Below, piece after piece: positions 1 to 5,364 of a stretch of DNA of 7,567 nucleotides. The notes under the pieces were generated by a model. The model worked only from the letters and a program-made list of their open reading frames with translations, was not told the origin of the DNA and did no database searches. Each line of letters starts with the position of its first letter. The first letter of the stretch is position 1. The position numbers and the translations under genes were made by a program. The stretch is from Trebonia sp. (lineage in GTDB: Bacteria; Actinomycetota; Actinomycetes; Streptosporangiales; Streptosporangiaceae): NCBI GenBank assembly GCA_030038035.1, contig JASHPP010000726.1:1-7567 (forward strand). The letters run 5' to 3'.

Positions 1-684
1 GCCGCCGCTTTCCCGCAGCATGATCCGCACGGGCACGCCAGGGCTCATCATCTTCGCCGCGTCGGCCAGCGTCCTGGCCGGCACGAGCACCGCGGCCTTG
101 CCCGCCTCGCGGACATGCTCGCCGATCCAGCCGGCGGGGCTCCAGGCCAGGTCCCTGACGGCAAGCCGGTAGCGGTCCGTGGCGGCGAGCGTCAGCGTCT
201 GCCCGCCGAGCTCGAGGCTGACCGCGGTGAGCATCGGCAGCGTGTCGTCCCGGCTGGCGGCCGGGGTGACCTGGCTGATCGCGGCCGCCAGCACCCCGCC
301 GTCCGCGGTCCCGGCCAGCAGCGGCAAGTCCGGCAGCTCCGGGTATTCCTCCGGGGGCAGGGTGGCCAGCGTGAAGGCGACCTCGCCGCAGGTCATGCTC
401 ACGCCGTCGGGGTCGTCGGCGAACTCCACGGGAAGCCCTGGCAGGCTCCTGGTGATCTCCGCCAGGAGCCTGCCAGGCACCAGGACCGCGCCGGCCTCGG
501 CGACCGCGGCGGGGACGCGCATCCGGGCCGAGACCTCGTAATCGAAGCAGGACAGCGTGAGCCCGTCCCCGGCGGCGCGCAGCAGCACCCCGCCAAGGAC
601 CGGGATGACCGGCCGGACGGGCAGCGTGCGGACCGCCCACGTCACGGCCTCGGCAAGTGCGTCGCGCTCCACCGTGAACTTCAT
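1..684 (-). CDS. dnaN: DNA polymerase III beta subunit (sliding clamp), partial, C-terminus beyond window
   Basis: The beta clamp is a ring-shaped dimer that encircles DNA and tethers polymerases and repair factors. Reading from 684 leftwards gives 228 uninterrupted codons that run off the edge. The protein starts MKFTVERDALAEAV, typical of actinobacterial DnaN. Visible clamp motifs are FDYEVSAR (residues 47-54), GRLLAEITRSLPG (71-83), SRDDTLPMLTAV (144-155) and AATDRYRLAVRDL (167-179). Domain 1 (about 1-120) is complete and domain 2 is nearly complete; domain 3 is outside the window. The ATG at 684 fits the family start and has GAGGTG six bases upstream. An in-frame ATG at 729 would add 15 unfamiliar residues. 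No replication-origin gene is seen nearby, so this may be a paralogue of the main clamp, but the left neighbour is not visible. The coding sequence contains a perfect 16-bp inverted repeat (437-477). The family call is very secure; the paralogue status is inference. Confidence 0.92.
   Translation of the reverse strand, partial: MKFTVERDALAEAVTWAVRTLPVRPVIPVLGGVLLRAAGDGLTLSCFDYEVSARMRVPAAVAEAGAVLVPGRLLAEITRSLPGLPVEFADDPDGVSMTCGEVAFTLATLPPEEYPELPDLPLLAGTADGGVLAAAISQVTPAASRDDTLPMLTAVSLELGGQTLTLAATDRYRLAVRDLAWSPAGWIGEHVREAGKAAVLVPARTLADAAKMMSPGVPVRIMLRESGG
437..477. repeat. Perfect 16-bp inverted repeat inside dnaN
   Basis: The arm at 437-452 (CCTGGCAGGCTCCTGG) is the exact reverse complement of 462-477, separated by nine bases. 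It lies in codons for the conserved segment VPGRLLAEITRSLPG. Symmetry depends on two AGG arginine codons, which are uncommon in such GC-rich genes. The mRNA could form a very stable stem-loop. Whether it is functional is unknown. Confidence 0.85.
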
Positions 685-787
685 GACCCGCACCTCGCGC
701 TCATTGTCCGACCCGTCATAAGGGGACATAGTGGCACGCCCCACTGACATTCGGCGAGGGCGCGGCGCAGGCCGGCGGCCCCCCTGG
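685..787. other. Intergenic gap between hydrolase stop and dnaN start
   Basis: This 103-base gap separates two minus-strand genes. It holds the dnaN ribosome binding site (minus strand GAGGTG, plus positions 691-696). An AT-richer patch around 705-730, reading TATGTCCCCTTATGA on the minus strand, could contain a promoter -10 region, but no convincing -35/-10 pair is visible. A GC-rich run at 770-785 shows no clear terminator hairpin. The gap suggests that dnaN is transcribed separately from the hydrolase unit. Confidence 0.4.
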
Positions 788-1533
788 TTACGCCGCCAGG
801 TACGTGCCGAAGAACGTGAAGATCTTCTGCCAGCCGTCCATCGCCGCCTCGGGCCGGTACGCCGGCCGGTTCACCGAGAAGAAGGCGTGCCCGGCGCCCT
901 CGTAGCTGTGGAACTCATACGTCTTGCCCGCCGCCACCAGGGCCGCCTCGAGTTCGGCCACCTGTTCCGGCGACGGGTACTTGTCGTCCGCGCCGAACAG
1001 CCCGAGCAGCGGGCAGGACAGGTCGGGCGTCTTGTCGACGATCGGGCCGACCTTCAGCGGCATCCCCTCCGGCGGCGTGCCCACGACGAACGCGCCGTAG
1101 CAGTCCACGGCCGCGTCGAGCGGCAGGCTGACCGCGGCGAGGAACGACTGCCGCCCGCCCGAGCAGTAGCCGATCGTCGCGGCCTTGCCGTTGGCGGTCG
1201 GCAGTTCCTTCAGGTAGCTCACCGCGCCTGCCACGTCGCCGACCAGCCGGTCGTCGGGCACGCCGCCCGCGGCCCGCGCGGCGGCCGCCGCGTCGTCCGG
1301 GCTGGCACCAGGCGCCTCGCGCCAGTAGAGGTTGGGCACGACGGCGTTGTAGCCGCGGGTGGCGAACGTCCTGGCGATCTCCTTGGTCGGCTCGTCGTAC
1401 CCCGGCATGTGGTGGATCACCACGACGCCGCCGATCTGCCCGTCCGGCTCAACCGGCCGCGCCGAGTAGGCCTCGATGGCGTCGCCGCCGTGCCCGGTGA
1501 TCGTGATGCTTCCGCGATTATCGCGTCAGACAT
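788..1533 (-). CDS. Dienelactone hydrolase family protein with apparent 5' frameshift
   Basis: This is an alpha/beta-hydrolase of the dienelactone hydrolase family, probably a cytosolic enzyme acting on lactones or esters; the substrate is unknown. The main frame, from a GTG at 1423, encodes 211 residues. In that numbering the nucleophile motif GYCSGG has Cys87, GLFGADDKYPS holds the acidic residue (Asp146 or 147), and YEGAGHAFF carries His179. The typical N-terminus is encoded upstream in the same frame (SITITGHGGDAIEAYSARP, about 1510-1454), but this frame has no start codon and meets TGA at 1528-1526. A well-placed ATG at 1533, with AGGAGA seven bases upstream, is in another frame that ends after 38 codons. 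One added base (or two removed) between about 1510 and 1530 would restore a 248-residue protein. It lies 30 bases after the DUF6295-like gene, probably in one operon. It could be a true mutation, a sequence error, or a shortened protein from the GTG. Confidence 0.85.
1513..1525. repeat. Short palindrome at the hydrolase frameshift
   Basis: CGCGAT and ATCGCG flank a single T, giving a perfect 6-bp inverted repeat in the interval where the hydrolase reading frame is lost. Quasi-palindromes are known hotspots for template-switch mutations and for sequencing compression, so either cause is possible. Confidence 0.6.
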
Positions 1534-1540
1534 TGCTGAA

Positions 1541-1546
1541 TCTCCT
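1541..1546 (-). promoter_or_regulatory. Ribosome binding site marking the original hydrolase start
   Basis: The minus strand reads AGGAGA seven bases before the ATG at 1533. This strong Shine-Dalgarno match indicates that translation began at 1533 in the intact gene, although that ATG is now out of frame with the hydrolase body. No comparable site precedes the in-frame GTG at 1423. Confidence 0.7.
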
Positions 1547-1563
1547 GTCTCGTGTGTCCGGTC

Positions 1564-1824
1564 TTACTCCAGGCCGGCGGGGGCCGACTCGAGCACCGCC
1601 CCGATCGCCTTCATCAGGGCACGCGCCGCCTCGGCGCTCAGCTCGACGGCGACCCGCGCCGACGGCCCCTGCTCCGGTGCGAGGAAGTCGATGTTCAGGG
1701 TGTGTCCGTACGGCGCGTGCACCGGGTGGTCGAAGTAGACGCTGCCCTCCGTCACCCGGAACCAGCCGGACGCTCCCTTGGCGCTGCCGCTGATCGCGAC
1801 CTTTTCTGTCAGGTACGTGCACAT
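1564..1824 (-). CDS. Small DUF6295-like protein
   Basis: This is a small protein of 86 residues with no known function. The sequence starts MCTYLTEKVAISGSAKGASG and contains WFRVTEGSVYFDHPVHAP (21-38), then HTLNIDFLAPEQGPSARVAV (41-60) and an alanine-rich C-terminal helix (about 62-78). I recognise this pattern, from memory, as the actinobacterial DUF6295 family. There is no signal peptide or membrane segment, so it is probably cytosolic. The ATG at 1824 has GAGAGG nine bases upstream. It is the first gene of a minus-strand pair with the dienelactone-hydrolase-family gene, separated by 30 bases, which suggests a joint role such as substrate binding or a paired enzyme step; that is inference. 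The coding call is secure and the family name less so. Confidence 0.82.
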   Translation of the reverse strand: MCTYLTEKVAISGSAKGASGWFRVTEGSVYFDHPVHAPYGHTLNIDFLAPEQGPSARVAVELSAEAARALMKAIGAVLESAPAGLE

Positions 1825-1974
1825 GTCAGGAATCCTCTCGCATGCTTGCCCTGCAGGCTCACCCGAATCATCCCACCTGGCTTGTTAGCGGCGCGAAAGA
1901 ACCTCGGGGGTCGACCCCCCGGCCCCGCACGCCGGGCCGCCAGCCGGACGACCGGCAGTGGCAGACTCTTGCCC
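1825..1974. promoter_or_regulatory. Divergent promoter region between DUF6295-like gene and gpr
   Basis: This 150-base gap must hold the promoters for the minus-strand DUF6295/hydrolase pair and for the plus-strand aldo/keto reductase. It contains a perfect 14-bp palindrome at 1906-1919 and a locally AT-richer stretch around 1865-1905. I see no confident -35/-10 pair on either strand. The reductase ATG has no clear Shine-Dalgarno sequence, so it may be leaderless or weakly translated. Confidence 0.5.
1906..1919. repeat. 14-bp palindrome GGGGGTCGACCCCC, possible operator
   Basis: The sequence is its own reverse complement and lies near the middle of the divergent promoter region, where a dimeric regulator could control both transcription units. 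No regulator gene is adjacent, and the low complexity of the arms leaves room for chance. Confidence 0.5.
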
Positions 1975-3003
1975 ATGACGTACGTAGCCGCTGCCGACCG
2001 GTACGACGAGAAGACGCCCTACCGCCGCTGCGGGCGCAGTGGCATCAAGCTGCCCGCGGTCTCGCTAGGCCTGTGGCAGAACTTCGGTGACCACAGCCCG
2101 CTCGACGTGCAGCGGGCGATCCTGCGGCGCGCCTTCGACCTGGGCGTCACGCACTTCGACCTCGCGAATAACTACGGGCCTCCGTACGGCAGCGCCGAGA
2201 TCAACTTCGGCCGGGTCATGCGGGAGGACCTGCGCCCGTACCGGGACGAGCTGATCATCTCGACCAAGGCGGGCTACGACATGTGGCCAGGCCCGTACGG
2301 CGAATGGGGCTCCCGCAAGTACCTGCTGGCCAGCCTGGACGCCTCGCTGCGGCGGATGGGCCTGGAGTACGTGGACATCTTCTACAGCCACCGGTTCGAC
2401 CCGGACACCCCGCTTGCGGAGACGATGGGGGCGCTCGACACCGCGGTGAAGTCGGGCCGGGCCCTGTACGCGGGGATAAGTTCCTATTCTCCCGAACGGA
2501 CCCTGGATGCTCTTTCGATCCTGCGCTCCCTCGGCACGCCGCTGCTCATCCACCAGCCGTCGTACTCCATGCTGAACCGCTGGATCGAGGGCGGGCTGCT
2601 CGACCTCCTGGGCAGGGAGGGCGTGGGCTGCATCGCGTTCTCGGCGCTGGCCCAGGGCGTGCTGACCGGCAAGTACCTCACCGGGATACCCGAGGGCTCG
2701 CGGGCCAGCCTGGACGGCTCGCTGTCGCGGACGCAGCTGTCGGAAAAGACGCTCGCGCACGTCCGGGCGCTGGCGCAGATCGCCGCCGCGCGCGGCCAGA
2801 GCCTGGCCCAGCTGGCGATCTCCTGGGTGCTGCGGGACGAGCGGGTGACCTCGGCGCTGATCGGCGCGAGCAGCGTGGCGCAGCTGGAGGAGAACCTCGC
2901 CGCGGCGGGCAAGACGACGTTCACCGCCGGGGAGCTCGCGGCGATCGACCAGGACGCGGTGGAGGCGGGCATCAACATCTGGGCCGCCTCGAGCGCCGGC
3001 TGA
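1975..3003 (+). CDS. gpr: Aldo/keto reductase, L-glyceraldehyde 3-phosphate reductase (Gpr/YghZ-like)
   Basis: This is an NADPH-dependent cytosolic reductase of 342 residues, close in length to E. coli YghZ/Gpr (about 346). That enzyme reduces L-glyceraldehyde 3-phosphate and also acts on methylglyoxal. Many stretches match the E. coli protein as I recall it: SLGLWQNFG (30-38), THFDLANNYGPPYGSAE (59-75), ELIISTKAGYDMWPGPYG (92-109), GLEYVDIFYSHR (129-140), GISSYSPERT (167-176), LLIHQPSYSMLNRW (190-203) and TSALIGASSVAQLEEN (292-307). The catalytic tetrad is Asp62, Tyr67, Lys98 and His139. The C-terminal LIGAS...QLEEN segment is the usual NADP-binding region. I chose the ATG at 1975 because the family N-terminus begins here; the longer open frame upstream runs antisense through the DUF6295-like gene. 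It is transcribed divergently from the hydrolase pair, consistent with a shared role in carbonyl or ester detoxification, which is inference. Confidence 0.93.
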   Translation: MTYVAAADRYDEKTPYRRCGRSGIKLPAVSLGLWQNFGDHSPLDVQRAILRRAFDLGVTHFDLANNYGPPYGSAEINFGRVMREDLRPYRDELIISTKAGYDMWPGPYGEWGSRKYLLASLDASLRRMGLEYVDIFYSHRFDPDTPLAETMGALDTAVKSGRALYAGISSYSPERTLDALSILRSLGTPLLIHQPSYSMLNRWIEGGLLDLLGREGVGCIAFSALAQGVLTGKYLTGIPEGSRASLDGSLSRTQLSEKTLAHVRALAQIAAARGQSLAQLAISWVLRDERVTSALIGASSVAQLEENLAAAGKTTFTAGELAAIDQDAVEAGINIWAASSAG

Positions 3004-3036
3004 CCGCTGGCGCGTCATGGGCCGCCCAGCCCTCCA

Positions 3037-3056
3037 GGCCGAATGCGCATTCGGCC
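3037..3056. terminator. Perfect 20-bp palindrome, copy 1, possible bidirectional terminator
   Basis: GGCCGAATGC is followed directly by its reverse complement GCATTCGGCC. It lies 33 bases after the reductase stop, between two convergent genes, where a two-way terminator is expected. There is no U-rich tail on either side, so termination is a guess. An operator or a dispersed repeat is also possible. Confidence 0.55.
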
Positions 3057-3067
3057 CAATCTAGCCG

Positions 3068-3087
3068 GGCCAGATGCGCATTCGGCC
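3068..3087. repeat. Near-palindrome, copy 2 of the 20-bp element
   Basis: This copy differs from copy 1 only at positions 5 and 6 (AG for GA), which leaves one A-C mismatch and a G-T wobble in the stem. The centres of the two copies are 31 bases apart, about three helical turns. As RNA, either copy could form a hairpin between the reductase and flavoenzyme stops. Confidence 0.6.
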
Positions 3088-3109
3088 TTAGGGGCAGTTG
3101 CCGGCGGGC

Positions 3110-4660
3110 TCAGGTGCCGATCGCCTGGCGGAACGTGAAGAGGTTCGTGGGGTCGTAGGTCTTCTTGATCTTAACGAGGGTGGCGTAGTTGGCGCCGTAG
3201 TAGGCCTGGCGCCAGGTGGTCAGGGCCGGGTCGATGTAGTTCTGGTAGGCCTGGCCGCTGGCGTACGGGCGCATCGAGGTCCAGAACGACTGGAGCCAGT
3301 TGTACTGGCGCTGGACGGCCGCCGCGTTCGCGCCGTAGGTCCAGTCGGTGGTGTACTGGGCGCCGAACAGGCAGTTGCGGTGCACGAACGCGGTCGCCGA
3401 CGGCGAGACGCGATTGACCGCGCCGCCGAGCGCGTCGAACGCGATGCCGCCGACGCCGCCCGCCGCGCCGGAGACGCCCTGCAGGCTTTGGATGCCGTGC
3501 AGCAGGGTGGCGATCCCGGCGCTGCTCAGCGGAGCGGTGAAGAAGTCGGACTTGGAGTACTGCGGCTGGCGGGTCAGCCGCCCGCCGGGGACCTGCCACG
3601 GCAGGTGGCAGGCCGTGTAGCCGATCGAGGAGCAGCCCGCCTCAAGCAGCATCGCGTTGAGGTAGGAGAACTGGTTCAGGAAGTAGCCGGACGGGTGCGA
3701 GCCTGCCTTGGCGTAGAGCTGGTTGAGCAGGCTCGCCGCGCCGCTGATCGTGCCCAGGTAGCAGCCGCCGACCTGGATCGTCGGGGTCTTGCCGCCTGGC
3801 GCCGCGGCCAGGTGCAGATTCGACCACATCGCGTCGGGCGCGTACGGCGCCCAGGACTGCCAGGCGGCGATCACCTTGGCGGCCTGCGACCACGGCCAGG
3901 ACAGGAAGAACAGCACCGGGGTGGGCGCCGCCGTGGCGCTGAACGTGAACTTCGTGACCACGCCGAAGTTGCCGCCGCCACCGCCGCGACAGGCCCAGAA
4001 CAGGTCCGGGTAGGTCTTTCCGTCGATGTTGAGGATGGCGCCGTTCGCGAGAACGATCTGCAGCGACTCCAGGTGGTCGCTGGTCAGCCCGTACGCGCGG
4101 GAGACCACGCCGATGCCGCCGCCGAGCGTCAGGCCGGAGATGCCGACGGTCGGGCAGGACCCGCCGGGGATCGCCCGGTTGGCGGCCGCCAGGGCGTGGT
4201 ACATGTCGATCAGCCTGGCGCCGGCGCCGACCGTGACGTTGTACCCGGACACGGCGACGCCCGCGATCTTCGAGACGTCGATGATCAGGCCGGTGGTCGT
4301 CGAGTAGCCGGCGTAGCTGTGCCCGCCGCAGCGCGCCGCCACCGGGATCTTGAACTTGCGCACGAACGCCAGGCACGTCGCGACGTCCCGCGGGATGATG
4401 CAGTACGCGATCCCGGCCGGGCTGATGCTGTCGAAGCGCGGGTCGAACAGCCGGCGGGCGACCGTGTACGAGGCCTCGCCTGGCCGCACCAGCGTGCCGG
4501 CGAGGTCCTTGGCCAGCGCGGCCCAGTCGGCCGCCGTGGGGTCGCCGTACGGCGCGAAGTCGGCCCTGATGAACGCGGGCGCGGCGATCGCGGCGGCACC
4601 TCCCGCGGCCATGCCGAGGAACGCGCGACGCTTCAGGACAGGCTGTGCAGGAGTGCTCAC
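3110..4660 (-). CDS. Tat-exported FAD-linked oxidase, berberine bridge enzyme type
   Basis: This is a flavin-dependent oxidase of the VAO/BBE family, predicted to be exported folded through the Tat pathway. The 516-residue protein starts at a GTG and has KRRAFLGMAAGGAAAIAAPAF (10-30): a twin arginine (11-12) followed by a hydrophobic stretch. The FAD-binding domain (about 80-245) contains RCGGHSYAGYS with His114, and GGSCPTVGISGLTLGGGIG with Cys169. These match the residues that bind flavin doubly in BBE-type enzymes. The C-terminal BBE motif is intact at 472-516 (YQNYIDPALTTW, YYGANY, YDPTNLFTF). Bicovalent members oxidise sugars, alkaloids and polyketides with oxygen; the substrate here cannot be predicted. 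No good Shine-Dalgarno sequence precedes the GTG, but no other start lies upstream and the next ATG would lose the twin arginine. It diverges from the MarR gene with 107 bases between start codons, so MarR control is likely. Confidence 0.93.
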   Translation of the reverse strand: MSTPAQPVLKRRAFLGMAAGGAAAIAAPAFIRADFAPYGDPTAADWAALAKDLAGTLVRPGEASYTVARRLFDPRFDSISPAGIAYCIIPRDVATCLAFVRKFKIPVAARCGGHSYAGYSTTTGLIIDVSKIAGVAVSGYNVTVGAGARLIDMYHALAAANRAIPGGSCPTVGISGLTLGGGIGVVSRAYGLTSDHLESLQIVLANGAILNIDGKTYPDLFWACRGGGGGNFGVVTKFTFSATAAPTPVLFFLSWPWSQAAKVIAAWQSWAPYAPDAMWSNLHLAAAPGGKTPTIQVGGCYLGTISGAASLLNQLYAKAGSHPSGYFLNQFSYLNAMLLEAGCSSIGYTACHLPWQVPGGRLTRQPQYSKSDFFTAPLSSAGIATLLHGIQSLQGVSGAAGGVGGIAFDALGGAVNRVSPSATAFVHRNCLFGAQYTTDWTYGANAAAVQRQYNWLQSFWTSMRPYASGQAYQNYIDPALTTWRQAYYGANYATLVKIKKTYDPTNLFTFRQAIGT

Positions 4661-4767
4661 GCTCTGAAGGACGCCGCGCGGCGGAAAAAGGTTGCGCGGG
4701 CCGGGAATAGCTTGAGTAACTCAACTGTTGAGCTTGTCAGGAACTATCCGCAGAGGTGAGGCAGATC
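4661..4767. promoter_or_regulatory. Divergent promoter region, flavo-oxidase / MarR
   Basis: This 107-base region lies between two divergent start codons and is noticeably more AT-rich in the middle (about 4684-4750) than the flanking genes. It contains the two overlapping inverted repeats at 4712-4732. The MarR ribosome binding site (TGAGG at 4757-4761) is at the right end. I could not assign promoter boxes with confidence. Confidence 0.65.
4712..4732. promoter_or_regulatory. Probable MarR operator: two overlapping inverted repeats
   Basis: TTGAGT-A-ACTCAA (4712-4724) and CTCAAC-T-GTTGAG (4720-4732) are each perfect 6-bp inverted repeats around one base, and they share the central CTCAA. 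TTGA...TCAA half-sites of this spacing are typical of MarR-family operators, which usually lie in the promoter of the regulator itself. A MarR gene starts 36 bases downstream. Binding here could repress both the regulator and the divergent flavo-oxidase. Confidence 0.72.
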
Positions 4768-5289
4768 GTGAGCATCGGGGCAGGCGAACCGGACAGGGCG
4801 CAGGCGGACGCGTCGGCGCTGGACCGGGACATCCTCGACGCGCTCACCGACCTGGTCAAGCAGGCCGGCGCGATCAGCCACTCGATCGCGGCCGGCTTCG
4901 GCGTCGCCCCCAGCGACCTGCTGGCCCTGTTCAAGCTCGACGGGGTGCTGACGATGAAGGAGCTCGCGCAGCGGATGGCGTGCGACGCGTCCTTCATCAC
5001 GGTGATCGCGGACACGCTGGAACGGCAGGGGCTCGTCAGGCGCGAGCCCGGCCAGCGCGACCGCCGGGTCAAGAACCTCGTGCTCACCCCCGCGGGCATC
5101 GCCGCGAAGGAGCGGCTGATGCATGAGCTCGCCACCAGGATGCCCTGGTGCTACGGGCTCGACGACACCGAACGGCACTGCTTCCTGAGCCTGCTCAGGA
5201 AGATGCTGAGCAGCCCGCCGGGCGACGACGCCGCGAGCGAGAGCGAGAGCGGGCTGGCCGGGAGAGACGGCCCGGTTCGTTCGGGATAA
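4768..5289 (+). CDS. MarR family transcriptional regulator
   Basis: This is a winged-helix DNA-binding protein of 173 residues, expected to act as a dimer that leaves DNA when it binds a small phenolic or lipophilic ligand or is oxidised. The core wing-HTH spans about residues 52-110: LTMKELAQRM (61-70), the recognition helix CDASFITVIADTLERQGLV (72-90) and the wing RREPGQRDRRVKNLVLTPAG (91-110), with the conserved Asp-Arg-Arg. The C-terminal dimer helix follows (about 112-148), then a polar tail of about 25 residues (SESESG) that looks disordered. I prefer the GTG at 4768 because TGAGG lies six bases before it; an in-frame GTG at 4756 would add four residues. The gene diverges from the flavo-oxidase and is 75 bases before the exporter on the same strand. 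MarR genes commonly control a neighbouring exporter and themselves. The inducer is unknown. Confidence 0.92.
   Translation: MSIGAGEPDRAQADASALDRDILDALTDLVKQAGAISHSIAAGFGVAPSDLLALFKLDGVLTMKELAQRMACDASFITVIADTLERQGLVRREPGQRDRRVKNLVLTPAGIAAKERLMHELATRMPWCYGLDDTERHCFLSLLRKMLSSPPGDDAASESESGLAGRDGPVRSG
5181..5202. repeat. 10-bp inverted repeat within marR
   Basis: CTTCCTGAGC and GCTCAGGAAG are exact reverse complements separated by two bases, inside codons for CFLSLLRKM near the end of the MarR dimer domain. It could form a short hairpin in the mRNA. In a genome this GC-rich, one such repeat may occur by chance. Confidence 0.5.
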
Positions 5290-5364
5290 ACAGGAATTTT
5301 GTCATAAAGACCGCAGTCCGCACGCGGGTGAGTCATGCCCAAAATCCGGTAAAGGGGAATCACC
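5290..5364 (+). promoter_or_regulatory. marR-exporter intergenic region with exporter ribosome binding site
   Basis: These 75 bases hold an AT-rich patch just after the MarR stop (about 5290-5310), unusual for this window and a plausible promoter or transcript-end region. AAGGGG at 5352-5357, seven bases before the GTG, is the exporter ribosome binding site. I find no copy of the TTGAG/CTCAA half-sites here and no clear TetR-type operator. The exporter may be read through from marR or have its own promoter. Confidence 0.5.

Noticed and set aside
685..729. In-frame ATG at 729 as the dnaN start
   Set aside because: The extra 15 residues are not part of the family N-terminus, and the ATG at 684 has a well-spaced GAGGTG.
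115..747. Plus-strand open frame of 210 codons opposite dnaN
   Set aside because: It is an antisense shadow with Arg/Gly/Pro-rich low-complexity sequence; the minus strand carries unmistakable clamp motifs.
1424..1533. Programmed ribosomal frameshift in the hydrolase gene
   Set aside because: No slippery run or downstream stimulatory structure of known type is seen, and the enzyme family is not known to use frameshifting; mutation or sequence error is simpler.
1552..1974. Upstream extension of the reductase frame by 141 codons
   Set aside because: It runs antisense through the DUF6295-like gene and does not resemble the family; the Gpr-type N-terminus begins at the ATG at 1975.
2065..3018. 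Minus-strand open frame of 317 codons opposite gpr
   Set aside because: It is an antisense shadow of a clearly conserved reductase and has no recognisable motif.
3591..3612. 8-bp inverted repeat CCTGCCAC/GTGGCAGG inside the flavo-oxidase gene
   Set aside because: It is short and GC-rich, within coding sequence, and likely by chance.
3098..4759. Plus-strand open frame of 553 codons opposite the flavo-oxidase
   Set aside because: Its composition is dominated by Arg, Gly, Ala, Val and Asp without any domain, as expected for an antisense frame of a GC-rich gene; the minus strand encodes a complete oxidase with flavin and Tat motifs.
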